64,000 bases of DNA. Source: Paracoccaceae bacterium (lineage in GTDB: Bacteria > Pseudomonadota > Alphaproteobacteria > Rhodobacterales > Rhodobacteraceae). Below are positions 9,994-18,208 of the stretch, piece by piece. The position numbers and the translations under genes were made by a program. The stretch is from assembly GCA_006226775.1 (NCBI GenBank), contig SBGD01000018.1:1-64000 (forward strand), given 5' to 3'. Numbering within the stretch: the stretch's first letter is position 1; each line of letters opens with the position of its first letter. The notes under the pieces are model-generated. The model saw only the letters and a list, made by a program, of their open reading frames with translations, did not search any database and had not been told where the DNA came from.

Positions 9994-10413
9994 TCAGACC
10001 GGGATCATCGTGCCTTGCAGCAGCGCGATCTCGGTGGTCTTGCCGTCCTCGATGGCGCTGACCGTGGCGCGCACGATGACCAGCCGCCGCCCGGCCCGGA
10101 CCACCTCGCCCACCGCGCGCAGGCGCTGGCCGCGGGCCGGGGCCAGAAGGTTGATCTTCATCTCCGCGGTCAGCACCTCGGCGCCCTCGACCATCATTGT
10201 CAGCGCCGAATAGCCGGCGGCGGAATCGCCCAGCGCGAAGGTCAGCCCGGCATGGCCGAAACCATGTTGCTGACGCGCGCCGGCCACGATCGGGGCGTCG
10301 ATCACCACCCGCCCCGGCGCGATTTCGGCCAGTTCCGCCTCGAAGGTCTGCATGATGGATTGACGCCGGAAGCTGTTTTCCACGTCAAGGATTTTTTGGG
10401 GGGACAATCGCAT
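9994..10413 (-). CDS. PaaI-family hotdog thioesterase
   Basis: The 139-residue product has the hotdog pattern 'HGFGHAGLTFALGDSAAGYSAL' (the 'HGG.....D.A' active-site block with Asp) followed by 'EMKINLLAPARG', as in PaaI-type acyl-CoA thioesterases. It probably hydrolyses acyl- or aryl-CoA esters, cytoplasmic; the substrate is not predictable. It is a single gene, convergent with folD and divergent from the LytTR gene, so no pathway context is available. Confidence 0.82.
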   Translation of the reverse strand: MRLSPQKILDVENSFRRQSIMQTFEAELAEIAPGRVVIDAPIVAGARQQHGFGHAGLTFALGDSAAGYSALTMMVEGAEVLTAEMKINLLAPARGQRLRAVGEVVRAGRRLVIVRATVSAIEDGKTTEIALLQGTMIPV

Positions 10414-10513
10414 GGTTTTCCCTTAGGTCGGTGCTGCCAAACGCGGCATGTCAAGAGCAGGACAGAGGGCGCGGCCAAAGCGCCTTGAACAAACCGGACA
10501 GAACACTTTCACC

Positions 10514-11332
10514 ATGCCGGATTCAACGGGCCAGATCGATGAAAAACCGCAGGCACCGCGGTTGCGGGACGCGCTGGCCGCGCGGCTGGGGCGGCTTGGC
10601 CGGTCGCGAATCTCGCTGGCGGTCTTCCTGGGCCTGACCGCGGTGGCGGTGGTGGCCGAGCCCTTCGGCACCCATGGCGCGCTTGGCCTCTTTGCCCGGT
10701 TGACCTACTGGAGCATTGTCGTCGGCGCCTCGATCGTCGCCGGATCGGTGTTCGACGAGGTCTCGCAATGGATCGACGCCGGGACGGCCTCTTGGCGGGT
10801 GCCGCTCCGGGCGGCGGCAATGATGGCGCTGGCCTATACGCCGTTCATCGTGCTGGTCTCGAAGGTCTTCGTCTTCTTCGGCGCGCCACTGCGGGCCTAT
10901 GCGCCGCTGATCTTCCTCTATTCCGGCGTCGTCTCGCTGACCGTCTACAGCGTCATCCATGTGCTGCGCCCGCATCTGCGCGACCCGGCGGACCCCGCCC
11001 CGGACCCGGAGTCGCAGCCGCCGCGGCTGGCGCAGCGGCTGGCCTGTCCCGACGTCACCATCTACCGGATCTCGGCCAGCGATCACCTGACCGAGGTGGC
11101 CACCGACCAGGGGGTCGAGCGGATTCGCCTGCGCTTTGCCGATGCGGTGACCGAGATGGACCCGGTGCCGGGGACCTGCGTGCACCGCTCGCATTGGGTG
11201 GTGCTGACGGCGGTGACCGGGACGGTGCGGCGCAACGGCAAGGTCTACGTGACGCTGGTCAATGGCGAGGAACTGCCGGTCAGCCGGACCTATCGCCTGG
11301 CGCTGGAAGCGGCTCTGCCCGACCTGGACTGA
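10514..11332 (+). CDS. Membrane-anchored LytTR-domain DNA-binding regulator
   Basis: The 272-residue product has an N-terminal cytoplasmic stretch, about four hydrophobic segments between residues 30 and 155 ('ISLAVFLGLTAVAVVAEPF', 'YWSIVVGASIVAGSVF', 'MMALAYTPFIVLVSKVFVFF', 'LIFLYSGVVSLTVYSVI'), and a C-terminal LytTR domain (about 180-270: 'ISASDHLTEVAT', 'VHRSHWV', 'VYVTLVNGEELPVSRTY'). It is a membrane-bound one-component transcription factor; no receiver domain or kinase is adjacent. The ATG at 10514 is chosen over 10448 because it gives a compact N-terminus, but no clear Shine-Dalgarno precedes it. The 3' end overlaps the convergent pdeM gene by 43 bp. Confidence 0.82.
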   Translation: MPDSTGQIDEKPQAPRLRDALAARLGRLGRSRISLAVFLGLTAVAVVAEPFGTHGALGLFARLTYWSIVVGASIVAGSVFDEVSQWIDAGTASWRVPLRAAAMMALAYTPFIVLVSKVFVFFGAPLRAYAPLIFLYSGVVSLTVYSVIHVLRPHLRDPADPAPDPESQPPRLAQRLACPDVTIYRISASDHLTEVATDQGVERIRLRFADAVTEMDPVPGTCVHRSHWVVLTAVTGTVRRNGKVYVTLVNGEELPVSRTYRLALEAALPDLD

Positions 11333-11976
11333 CGCAGCGGCAGCACCAGTGCCCGCCGCCCGGTCAGCACCACCCGCGCCGAGGGCGCCATCAGCGCGCT
11401 CAGCACCGGATCGTCACAGCGCAGGCCGCCGGTATAGGTGCCAAAGGCCGGCAGGATCACCCGCGTCTCGTCGATCAGGAAACAGGGCCGGGCGGTGCCG
11501 CGCAACCGCGCCTTGGGGTGGTAATGGCCCGAGATTTCCCCGTCTTCCCCCGGGTTTGCAATATGCCGGAAGGTGAGCCCCCGCGCGGCGTGGCGCGCCA
11601 GGTGGGCGCCGGGCAGGGCGACGGGGCCGGGATCGTGGTTGCCTTCGATCCAGTACCAGCGCCGCCCGGCCTGCAGCCGGGTGATCCAGTCGAGCGCGGT
11701 CTGCGGCAGCGCATCAAAGGCCGCCAGATCGTCGAAACTGTCGCCGAGGCACAGCACCTGGCGGGCCGCGGTGGCGTGGATTTCCGCCTCGAGCCGTGCC
11801 AGCGTGTCCTGCACGTCATAGGGCGGCAATTGCGCGCCGTTCAGCCGTGCCTGGCGGGCGGATTTTCCCAGGTGCAGGTCCGAGACGCAGAGCAGGTCCT
11901 CGCCCGGCCAATGCAGCGCGCCGGAGGGCCGGGCGACGAGGTTTTGGCCAGCCAGGGAAAAGGCGTAGGTGTTCAT
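11290..11976 (-). CDS. pdeM: Ligase-associated DNA damage response endonuclease PdeM
   Basis: A 228-residue calcineurin-like metallophosphoesterase with the motif series 'VSDLHLGK' (D.H), 'LGDSFDD' (GD), 'IEGNHDPG' (GNHD) and 'GHYHP' (GH.H). Size and partner fit PdeM, a nuclease usually encoded beside an Lhr-type helicase and, in other bacteria, an ATP-dependent DNA ligase and an exonuclease. It lies 39 nt downstream of the helicase on the same strand, so the two are probably co-transcribed. The ligase and exonuclease partners are not nearby. Confidence 0.85.
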   Translation of the reverse strand: MNTYAFSLAGQNLVARPSGALHWPGEDLLCVSDLHLGKSARQARLNGAQLPPYDVQDTLARLEAEIHATAARQVLCLGDSFDDLAAFDALPQTALDWITRLQAGRRWYWIEGNHDPGPVALPGAHLARHAARGLTFRHIANPGEDGEISGHYHPKARLRGTARPCFLIDETRVILPAFGTYTGGLRCDDPVLSALMAPSARVVLTGRRALVLPLRQSRSGRAASSARR

Positions 11977-12015
11977 GATATGTTCATGGATCGGTTGGAT
12001 GCTGAAGGCAAGGGG

Positions 12016-14424
12016 TCACAGGGCGTTCAGCCCGGCCTCCTGCATCAGTTTGTGCGCCTCGGTCTCCAGCAGCCTCTCGCGCCCGGCGCCGTCAATGGGC
12101 ACCTTGCCGACCTCGAGCAGCATCGGCGCGGCCAGCGGTGTCACGCGCGACAGGCGGATCAGGTCGATTCGCCCGGAAATCCGTTCCGCCATCTCGCGGA
12201 TGCGGTCGAAATCGACCAGGCCGCGCAGGGCCTCGGTCCGGGTGATCCGCATCAGAAGGTGGTCGGGATCGTATTTCAGCACCGTGTCGTAAAGGATATC
12301 GCTGGAGAATGTCGCCTGCCGCCCGGTCTTGCGGCTGCCCGGCATGTTGCGGTTGATCAGCCCGGCAATGGTGGCCGAGGCGCGAAAGGTGCGTTTCATC
12401 ACCGCATTGCCCGCCAGCCAGCCATCGAGCCCGGCCTCCAGCGCGGCAATGTCGAACAGCGGTGCGGGGTCGGTCAGCGGCTGCAAGCCCCAGATCAACG
12501 TCGCGTAATCGGTGGCGACAAAGCCCAGCGGGTCGAGGCCCAATTCCTCCAGCCGCTTGCTCAGCAGAAGCCCCAGGGTCTGCTGCGCATTGCGGCCGGC
12601 AAAGCCGTAGATACAGGCATGTTCGCGCCCGTCATGCGGAAAGCTTTCGATCAGCAGCCGGTCCTTCTCGGGCAGACGCGAGACCTCGCGCTGAAGCTGC
12701 AGCCAGGCGCGGGTATGACCGGGCAGGAAGGGCCAGTCCTCTTCCTCGAACATCCGCAGGATGCGTTCGCTGAGCTGGGTCGAGGTGGCGAACTTGGTGC
12801 CCATGAAGGTGGCGATCTTGGGCTTTTTGTGCGCGCCCTTGGTCACCTGCACCACCATTTCGCGCAGGCTCTCGTAGCGCACGATCTGCCCGCCGATCAG
12901 GAAAGTGTCGCCGGGGGTGAGCGAGGCGGCAAAGCCTTCCTCGACCTCGCCCAGCGGCTTGCCGCCGCGGCCCTTGAAACACACCTTCAACAGGTCGGTG
13001 TCCTGGATCGTGCCGATATTCATCCGGATGAGTTGCGTTGCACGCGGATCGCGCAAGGCCCAGCGCCCGTCCTCGCGCTGTTTCAGCCGCTGCCACTGGT
13101 CATAGGCGCGAAAAGCGTAGCCGCCGGTGGCGCAGAAGTCCAGGCAATCGTCGAATTGCGCCCGGGTGAGCCCGGCATAGGGCCCGGCGCTTTTCATCTC
13201 GGCAAAGAGCGCATCCGCCGCGAAAGGCGCGGAACAGGCGGCGATCAGGATATGCTGGCAAAGCACGTCCAGCGGCCCCGCCCCGCGCGGCGCGCCGTCG
13301 AGATCATGCGCGCGGGCGGCCTGCAGCGCCGCATGGCATTCCACCACCTCGAAGCGGTTGGCCGGCACCAGCCGCGCCTTGGAGGGCGCATTGTAGCGAT
13401 GATTGGCCCGCCCGATCCGCTGCACCAGCCGCTTGACGTTCTTCGGCGCCCCGACCTGGATCACCAGGTCCACGTCGCCCCAGTCGATCCCGAGATCGAG
13501 CGACCCGGTGCAGACCACGGCGCGCAGCGCGCCGCGCACCATGGCGGCCTCGACCTTCTCGCGCTGGCTGCGATCGAGGCTGCCGTGGTGAATGCCGATC
13601 GGCAAGCCCTCGTCATTGGCCAGCCAGAGGTTGTGAAAGAAAATCTCGGCCTGGGCGCGGGTGTTGTGAAAGATCAGCGTGGTGCGATGCCGTTTCACCT
13701 CGGCCAGCACCTGCGGAATCGCGTATGCCGCGCCGCCCCCGGCCCAGGGCGGCGGATCGGGCAGGTCGAGCATGGCGATGTCGGGTTCGGGGCCGGGATC
13801 GGCCTCGAGGATGGCGCAAGGATCGGGATGCCGGGCGAGAAACCGGGCAATCGCCGCCGGATCCTCGACCGTGGCCGACAGCCCGACCCGGCGCAGCCCG
13901 GGGCAAAGGCTCTGCAGCCGCGCCAGCGCCAGCATCAACTGATCGCCGCGCTTCGATTCGGCCAGCGCATGGATCTCGTCCACCACAACCCGTTGCAATC
14001 CCTTGAAGATCCGCGGCGCATCCTCGTAGGAGGTCATCAGCGCCAGGCTCTCGGGCGTGGTCAGCAGGATATGCGGCGGATCGGCCCGCTGCCGGCGTTT
14101 CTGCGTATACGACGTATCGCCGGTGCGGTCTTCGATGCGGATCGGCAGGCCCATCTCGTCGACCGGCCCGCGCAGGTTGCGCCGGATATCCGCCGCCAAC
14201 GCCTTGAGCGGCGACACGTAAAGCGTGTGCAGCCCCTCATGCCCGCCCGGCGCCAGGTCGGCCAGGGTCGGCAGGAAGCCCGCCATGGTCTTGCCACCCC
14301 CGGTGGGCGCGATCAGCAGCAGCGACGGCTCATCGGCGCGCGCCACCATCTCCGCCTGGTGCGGATGTATGGTCCAGCCGCGCGCGGCGAACCAATCCTG
14401 GATCACGGGGGGCAGTCGGCTCAT
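12016..14424 (-). CDS. Ligase-associated DNA damage response DEXH-box helicase (Lhr-like)
   Basis: The 802-residue product starts with a Q-motif-like N-terminus and Walker A 'APTGGGKT', DExH box 'VVDEIHA', 'LSATVEDP', and the C-terminal RecA-lobe motif 'QRIGRANHR'. The long C-terminal half resembles the winged-helix and beta-barrel parts of Lhr-Core helicases. It is an SF2 3'-5' DNA helicase predicted to act in DNA repair with PdeM. The start lies about 40 nt downstream of an inverted copy of the composite repeat element, which may provide its promoter region. Confidence 0.88.
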   Translation of the reverse strand: MSRLPPVIQDWFAARGWTIHPHQAEMVARADEPSLLLIAPTGGGKTMAGFLPTLADLAPGGHEGLHTLYVSPLKALAADIRRNLRGPVDEMGLPIRIEDRTGDTSYTQKRRQRADPPHILLTTPESLALMTSYEDAPRIFKGLQRVVVDEIHALAESKRGDQLMLALARLQSLCPGLRRVGLSATVEDPAAIARFLARHPDPCAILEADPGPEPDIAMLDLPDPPPWAGGGAAYAIPQVLAEVKRHRTTLIFHNTRAQAEIFFHNLWLANDEGLPIGIHHGSLDRSQREKVEAAMVRGALRAVVCTGSLDLGIDWGDVDLVIQVGAPKNVKRLVQRIGRANHRYNAPSKARLVPANRFEVVECHAALQAARAHDLDGAPRGAGPLDVLCQHILIAACSAPFAADALFAEMKSAGPYAGLTRAQFDDCLDFCATGGYAFRAYDQWQRLKQREDGRWALRDPRATQLIRMNIGTIQDTDLLKVCFKGRGGKPLGEVEEGFAASLTPGDTFLIGGQIVRYESLREMVVQVTKGAHKKPKIATFMGTKFATSTQLSERILRMFEEEDWPFLPGHTRAWLQLQREVSRLPEKDRLLIESFPHDGREHACIYGFAGRNAQQTLGLLLSKRLEELGLDPLGFVATDYATLIWGLQPLTDPAPLFDIAALEAGLDGWLAGNAVMKRTFRASATIAGLINRNMPGSRKTGRQATFSSDILYDTVLKYDPDHLLMRITRTEALRGLVDFDRIREMAERISGRIDLIRLSRVTPLAAPMLLEVGKVPIDGAGRERLLETEAHKLMQEAGLNAL

Positions 14425-14470
14425 GCGCCAAACCTAGCGCGCAAACCGCGGGGTCAAAACCGTCCCCATG

Positions 14471-14526
14471 CTTCTCTGGTTCAAAAATATCCTCGGGGGA
14501 GTTTGAGGGGGCAGACAGCCCCCTCA
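14471..14526 (-). repeat. Composite hairpin + AT-core element, copy c
   Basis: Read on the minus strand: hairpin TGAGGGGGC / GCCCCCTCA (14526-14504), then ACTCCCCCGAGGATATTTTT followed by GAACCAGAGAAG (14502-14471). The helicase ATG lies about 46 nt further on. It is the cleanest copy of the core found in this window. A complement of its hairpin could also terminate the upstream AAA ATPase transcript. Confidence 0.7.
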
Positions 14527-14567
14527 TCCTTCAAACCTGCGCGCCGCAGGCGCTCATTTGAAAGCCC

Positions 14568-15878
14568 TTACTTCACGATCTTCTCGTCCTTGACGAACAT
14601 GTTCGCCCAGGCCCGTTCGACGAACTCCGGCGTCATCTTCGGCGCCACGCCCTCGAAGGCACAGATCGACAGGATCTGATCGATCAGAAAGACCGGCTGG
14701 TAATTGGCATAGACGTTGTCGATCGTCGGGTATTTCACCTGCAACAGGTGGATCAGGCTCGCCTCGTCCAGCGGCAGCCCCTTCTTCTTGGCCACCAGGG
14801 CAAAGATCTTCAGGAAATCCTTCTGGTGCGGCCCGTCGATCTTGATCTTGAAGAAGATCCGGCGCAGCGCGGCCTGGTCGAAGATCTCGTTCGGGTGGAA
14901 GTTGGTCGAAAAGACCACCAGCGTGTCGAAAGGCACCTCGAACTTCTCGCCCGATTGCAGGGCCAGGATGTCGCGGCTTTCCTCCAGCGGCACGATCCAG
15001 CGGTTGACCAGCGCCTGCGGCGGTTCCTCCTGGCGGCCAAGGTCGTCGACGATGAAGATGCCGCCCGAGCTTTTCAACTGCAAGGGCGCCTGGTAGGTGC
15101 GCGCCGTGGGGTTGTAGACCAGGTCGAGCATCTTCAGCGACAGCTCACCGCCGGTGACCACCGTGGGCCGCTCACATCGCACGTAGCGCGTGTCATAGCG
15201 GTTCGAGGCGCGGCGCAGCTGGGTCGGGTCGTCGACCTGTTCCTCGGCCGAGGAATGCACGATCGGGTCATAGACGGTGATCACCTGGCCCGCGTATTCG
15301 ATGGCGCGGGGGACATAGATCTTGTCGCCCATGGCCTTGCGGATACCGTTGGAGATCGAGGATTTGCCGTTGCCGGGCGGCCCGTACATCAGGATCGACC
15401 GGCCGGCGCTGACTGCGGGGCCAAGCTGGTCCATCAACGAGGGCGGCAGGATCAGGTCGCCCATGGCGGCGGTCAGCTGGTCGCGGGTGATCTGGATATT
15501 GCGGATCGACTGGCGCTTGACCTGCTCGGTATAGACATCCAGCGGCACCGGCATGGCGCCGTAGTATTCCGACTGCGCCAGCGCATCGAGGGCGCGGGTC
15601 TTGCCCGCATCGGTCAGCTCATAGCCCATCTCGTTGCCGGAATTGGCGTTCAGCGTGCCGGTCGCCTGCAGAAGTTTCTGGGTCCGGGCCAGGTCGACCA
15701 GCTCCTGCGTGACCGGCACCGGAAGACAGATGGCGCGCGAGATCTCGGTCACCACGTCGAGGTTCGAGCGGAACATCGTCTTGAGCAGGATGTCCCGCAT
15801 CATGGTGATGGGCAGTTGCATGTCGTCCATCCGCTTGGGCGCGGGGGGCGCGGTCACGTTTCCGACGGCCATGTTCAT
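14568..15878 (-). CDS. AAA-family ATPase at the end of the Tad locus
   Basis: A 436-residue ATPase with Walker A GPPGNGKS at residues 166-173, Walker B 'GIFIVDDLGRQ', and sensor-1-like 'LVVFSTNF'. The first 130 residues look like a helical, winged-helix-like domain ('ELTDAGKTRALDALAQS'). The fold class is clear, but the specific role is not known to me. It is the last gene of the minus-strand run of Tad pilus genes, 70 nt after the prepilin peptidase, so a role in pilus assembly or its regulation is an inference from position only. The ATG at 15878 has AAGGA about 8 nt upstream. Confidence 0.8.
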   Translation of the reverse strand: MNMAVGNVTAPPAPKRMDDMQLPITMMRDILLKTMFRSNLDVVTEISRAICLPVPVTQELVDLARTQKLLQATGTLNANSGNEMGYELTDAGKTRALDALAQSEYYGAMPVPLDVYTEQVKRQSIRNIQITRDQLTAAMGDLILPPSLMDQLGPAVSAGRSILMYGPPGNGKSSISNGIRKAMGDKIYVPRAIEYAGQVITVYDPIVHSSAEEQVDDPTQLRRASNRYDTRYVRCERPTVVTGGELSLKMLDLVYNPTARTYQAPLQLKSSGGIFIVDDLGRQEEPPQALVNRWIVPLEESRDILALQSGEKFEVPFDTLVVFSTNFHPNEIFDQAALRRIFFKIKIDGPHQKDFLKIFALVAKKKGLPLDEASLIHLLQVKYPTIDNVYANYQPVFLIDQILSICAFEGVAPKMTPEFVERAWANMFVKDEKIVK

Positions 15879-15948
15879 GGCTGGGTCCTTTCGGCTGGTG
15901 CCGCCAGTCTGGCGGCGAGGGGTTCAGAAATGGTGAAGCACATCGCCC

Positions 15949-16449
15949 TCAACTCCCGAAAACCGCGCCAAGCGCGAGATAGATCGCCAGCGCGCCCCCC
16001 AGCGCGAGGCCCATGGGAAAGTCGCTGCCGGTCTCCCAGCTGTCCCAGCCCGGCGCCATGCGGCGCAGCGGGCTGTGCTTGGCCAGCCGATGCGCGGCAA
16101 AGGCGGCCAGCAGGGTGGCGGCAAAGAGCATCATCAGAAAGACCAGGTCGCCGGGATGGATGAAGGGTGCGGCGGCGGCGGCGAATTTCGCATCGCCCGC
16201 GCCGACCAGCCCGCCGGCATTCATCGCGATCCCGGCCAGCAGCACGATCACCAGCTGCAACAGCCGCCCGCCATAATCGCCCAGCGGCAGCGCGATCAGC
16301 CCGACCACCACGAAGACCGCCGCCAGCGCCAGCACCGACCAGTTGGGAATGCGCATCGCGCGCATGTCCGACCAGCAGACATAGAGGCAGATCGGAAGGG
16401 CGAAAGGCAGGAACCACAGCGCCGACCAGACAGAGATCGCGAGCGGCAT
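15949..16449 (-). CDS. cpaA: Prepilin peptidase (TadV/CpaA, A24 family)
   Basis: A 166-residue polytopic membrane protein with the two A24 aspartates: D28 in 'SDMRAMRIPN' and D86 in 'GAGDAKF'. Length and the lack of an N-terminal methylase domain match TadV/CpaA rather than PilD. It cleaves the leader from Flp prepilins at the cytoplasmic face of the inner membrane. Only 3 nt separate it from the upstream TPR gene, so it is in the same operon. Confidence 0.9.
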   Translation of the reverse strand: MPLAISVWSALWFLPFALPICLYVCWSDMRAMRIPNWSVLALAAVFVVVGLIALPLGDYGGRLLQLVIVLLAGIAMNAGGLVGAGDAKFAAAAAPFIHPGDLVFLMMLFAATLLAAFAAHRLAKHSPLRRMAPGWDSWETGSDFPMGLALGGALAIYLALGAVFGS

Positions 16450-16452
16450 CGA

Positions 16453-17313
16453 TCAGTTCGCCACGTTCTCTTCCAGCGCGCGCAGGCTGCGCACCGCGGC
16501 CTCGAAATACTGAGGATGAGTTTCGATGGCGTCGCGGAACAGCCCCTTGCCGGTTTCCGGATCGCCGCGTTTCACCGCCGAGAGACCCAGGGTATAGAGC
16601 AGTTCGGCCCGTTCCTTCTGGGTCATCGGCACCACGGGCAGGGTGTATTGGCCCTGCGCACCGCGCGCCAGCACGAGGTTGTTCTTGGCGGTAAACAGCG
16701 CGCTGTCCTGGCGGATCGCCTGGACAAAGAGCTTTTCGGCGCCGGGGTAATCGCCGCGGGTCAGCTTGGAATAGCCCCAGTTGTTCATCACGCCGGCCGG
16801 CTGCGTGGTCAGGCCGACGGCGGTTTCATAGAAACTGTCGGCCTTTTTCCAGTCCTTGTTGGCATCGGCGATCATCGCCTCCAGCCGGTAGCGCTTGAAG
16901 GTCTCATGGGTGGGCGGGATCGCGTTCAGCGTTTCCTCGGCCATGTCCCATTGATCGTTGCGGATATAGGCATCGGCCAGTTCGACCTTGTCGTCGTCGG
17001 TGGCGCCTTCCAGCTCGATCACCCGTTTCCAGACCGCGACCGCCTCGGTCGGGCGCTTGGCCCGGATCAGCGACAGTGCAAGACCCCGCTGGAGATCGAC
17101 CCTCTCGGGTTTCGACTTGGTGGCGCGCTGGAAATAATTCACCGACTCGTTGGGATCGGAGCTCGACAGCATGACCTCGTTGAGGTCGCTTTCGTCGATC
17201 ACGTTGATGTCCTGCAACTTGCGATCGACGGCATCCTTGTCGATCTCCTTATCACAGGCGGCCAGCGCCAGCACGGCGGCCAGGCCGAGGGGCACAAGGA
17301 TGGGATGGCGCAT
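16453..17313 (-). CDS. TPR lipoprotein, TadD-like (second copy)
   Basis: A 286-residue lipoprotein: 'LGLAAVLALAAC' is a lipobox with Cys at residue 20. The rest is built from TPR-like helices (for example 'DQWDMAEETLNAIPP', 'NWGYSKLTRGDYPGAEKLF'). TadD-type proteins assist assembly or outer-membrane insertion of the Tad secretin. It follows another TadD-like gene by 27 nt, with AAGGA as ribosome binding site, and precedes the prepilin peptidase by 3 nt. Confidence 0.82.
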   Translation of the reverse strand: MRHPILVPLGLAAVLALAACDKEIDKDAVDRKLQDINVIDESDLNEVMLSSSDPNESVNYFQRATKSKPERVDLQRGLALSLIRAKRPTEAVAVWKRVIELEGATDDDKVELADAYIRNDQWDMAEETLNAIPPTHETFKRYRLEAMIADANKDWKKADSFYETAVGLTTQPAGVMNNWGYSKLTRGDYPGAEKLFVQAIRQDSALFTAKNNLVLARGAQGQYTLPVVPMTQKERAELLYTLGLSAVKRGDPETGKGLFRDAIETHPQYFEAAVRSLRALEENVAN

Positions 17314-17340
17314 TTTTGCGTCCTTTTCTGCTCTTGCCTC

Positions 17341-17907
17341 TTACAGCGCGGTTCGGATCAGATAGTCGGAACTGCCCCGCCGCACCAATTTGTATTCTTG
17401 TTGTTCGTCAACACCATAACTCAGATTGTCCATTTTTGCGAGGGCTAACCGGAGGTTGTCGCGGATCGCGTCGCTGGCCCCGTCATCCAGCGCATAGGCC
17501 TTGCGGAAGACCTGGGCGGCCTCGGCGTGCTTGCCGGTTTCCATCAAAACCACGCCGAGATTGTTCCAGACCTCGGGCCAGGCCTCTTCCTTCTTGACCG
17601 CGCGGCGCAACAGGGTTTCGGCCTGTCCCATGCGCCCGAGCGCAAGGTTGACCGTGCCCAGCGCCGAGAGCACCTCGGCATCGAAGCCGCGGTCGAGGGC
17701 GGCGCGGTGATAGGCGTCGAGGGCAAGCTCGTATTCCTTGGCGCCCAGAAGCCGGTGGCCGACCACCAGCTGGTCGACCATGGGGGCGCGGCGGTTGACA
17801 TCCGGCGCGAAGGGGCTGCCCCGATCGCGCGAGAAGCCATCCTGCGCACAGGCGACCAATAGCGTGCATGACACCAGGAGACCGGCGGATTTGATCCAAG
17901 CCACCAA
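17341..17907 (-). CDS. tadD: TPR lipoprotein, TadD-like (first copy)
   Basis: From a TTG at 17907 the product is 188 residues: a short n-region, 'SAGLLVSCTLLVAC' with lipobox L-V-A-C, then TPR repeats ('EVLSALGTVNLALGRMGQAETLLRRAV', shortened here, and 'WNNLGVVLMETGKHAEAAQVFRKAY', one TPR each). The frame stays open to 18243, but that extension runs through palindromic repeat DNA and would destroy the signal peptide. The next GTG (17904) is an equally possible start; the ribosome binding site is weak. It probably helps build the Tad secretin. Confidence 0.75.
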   Translation of the reverse strand: MVAWIKSAGLLVSCTLLVACAQDGFSRDRGSPFAPDVNRRAPMVDQLVVGHRLLGAKEYELALDAYHRAALDRGFDAEVLSALGTVNLALGRMGQAETLLRRAVKKEEAWPEVWNNLGVVLMETGKHAEAAQVFRKAYALDDGASDAIRDNLRLALAKMDNLSYGVDEQQEYKLVRRGSSDYLIRTAL

Positions 17908-18078
17908 CGTTTCTGCTCTTTTTCTGCCTCGTTTGCGCCGGTGTCTGTCCACGGTCACGCGACCGCGGATGCCCGGCTTTGCAGGAAGCCTAGCCCAGGG
18001 TTGCCCATTTGCGCACAATTGCCTGCGCATCGGGCGCAAAAAACCTTGATGACGTTGCGGATTTGCCGCTGGACCCGT

Positions 18079-18197
18079 CCGATCTGTCAACAGATCGGAA
18101 CCGATCCATTGATGGATCGGTCCTGGGGGCGGGACGCCGCGCGGGGCAGGGGGGGCCGATCTGTCAACAGATCGGGACCGATCCATTGATGGATCGG
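18079..18197. repeat. Two paired-palindrome elements in the tadD-tadC gap
   Basis: Copy 1: CCGATCTGTCAACAGATCGG (18079-18098), 2 nt, CCGATCCATTGATGGATCGG (18101-18120). Copy 2: the identical pair at 18156-18175 and 18178-18197, also 2 nt apart. Both have the same orientation, 77 nt apart. They occupy most of the 301-bp gap (17908-18208) between tadC and the first tadD-like gene; nothing else is recognisable there. Between them is only GC-rich DNA. Confidence 0.88.
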
Positions 18198-18208
18198 CCC
18201 CGTCGGGA

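Noticed and set aside
10768-14679. A 1303-residue open frame on the plus strand
   Set aside because: It runs antisense through pdeM and the helicase and in another frame of the LytTR gene; no domain is recognisable.
18079-18197. CRISPR-like repeat array
   Set aside because: Only two units, each itself a double palindrome, with dispersed copies elsewhere; no spacers and no cas genes.
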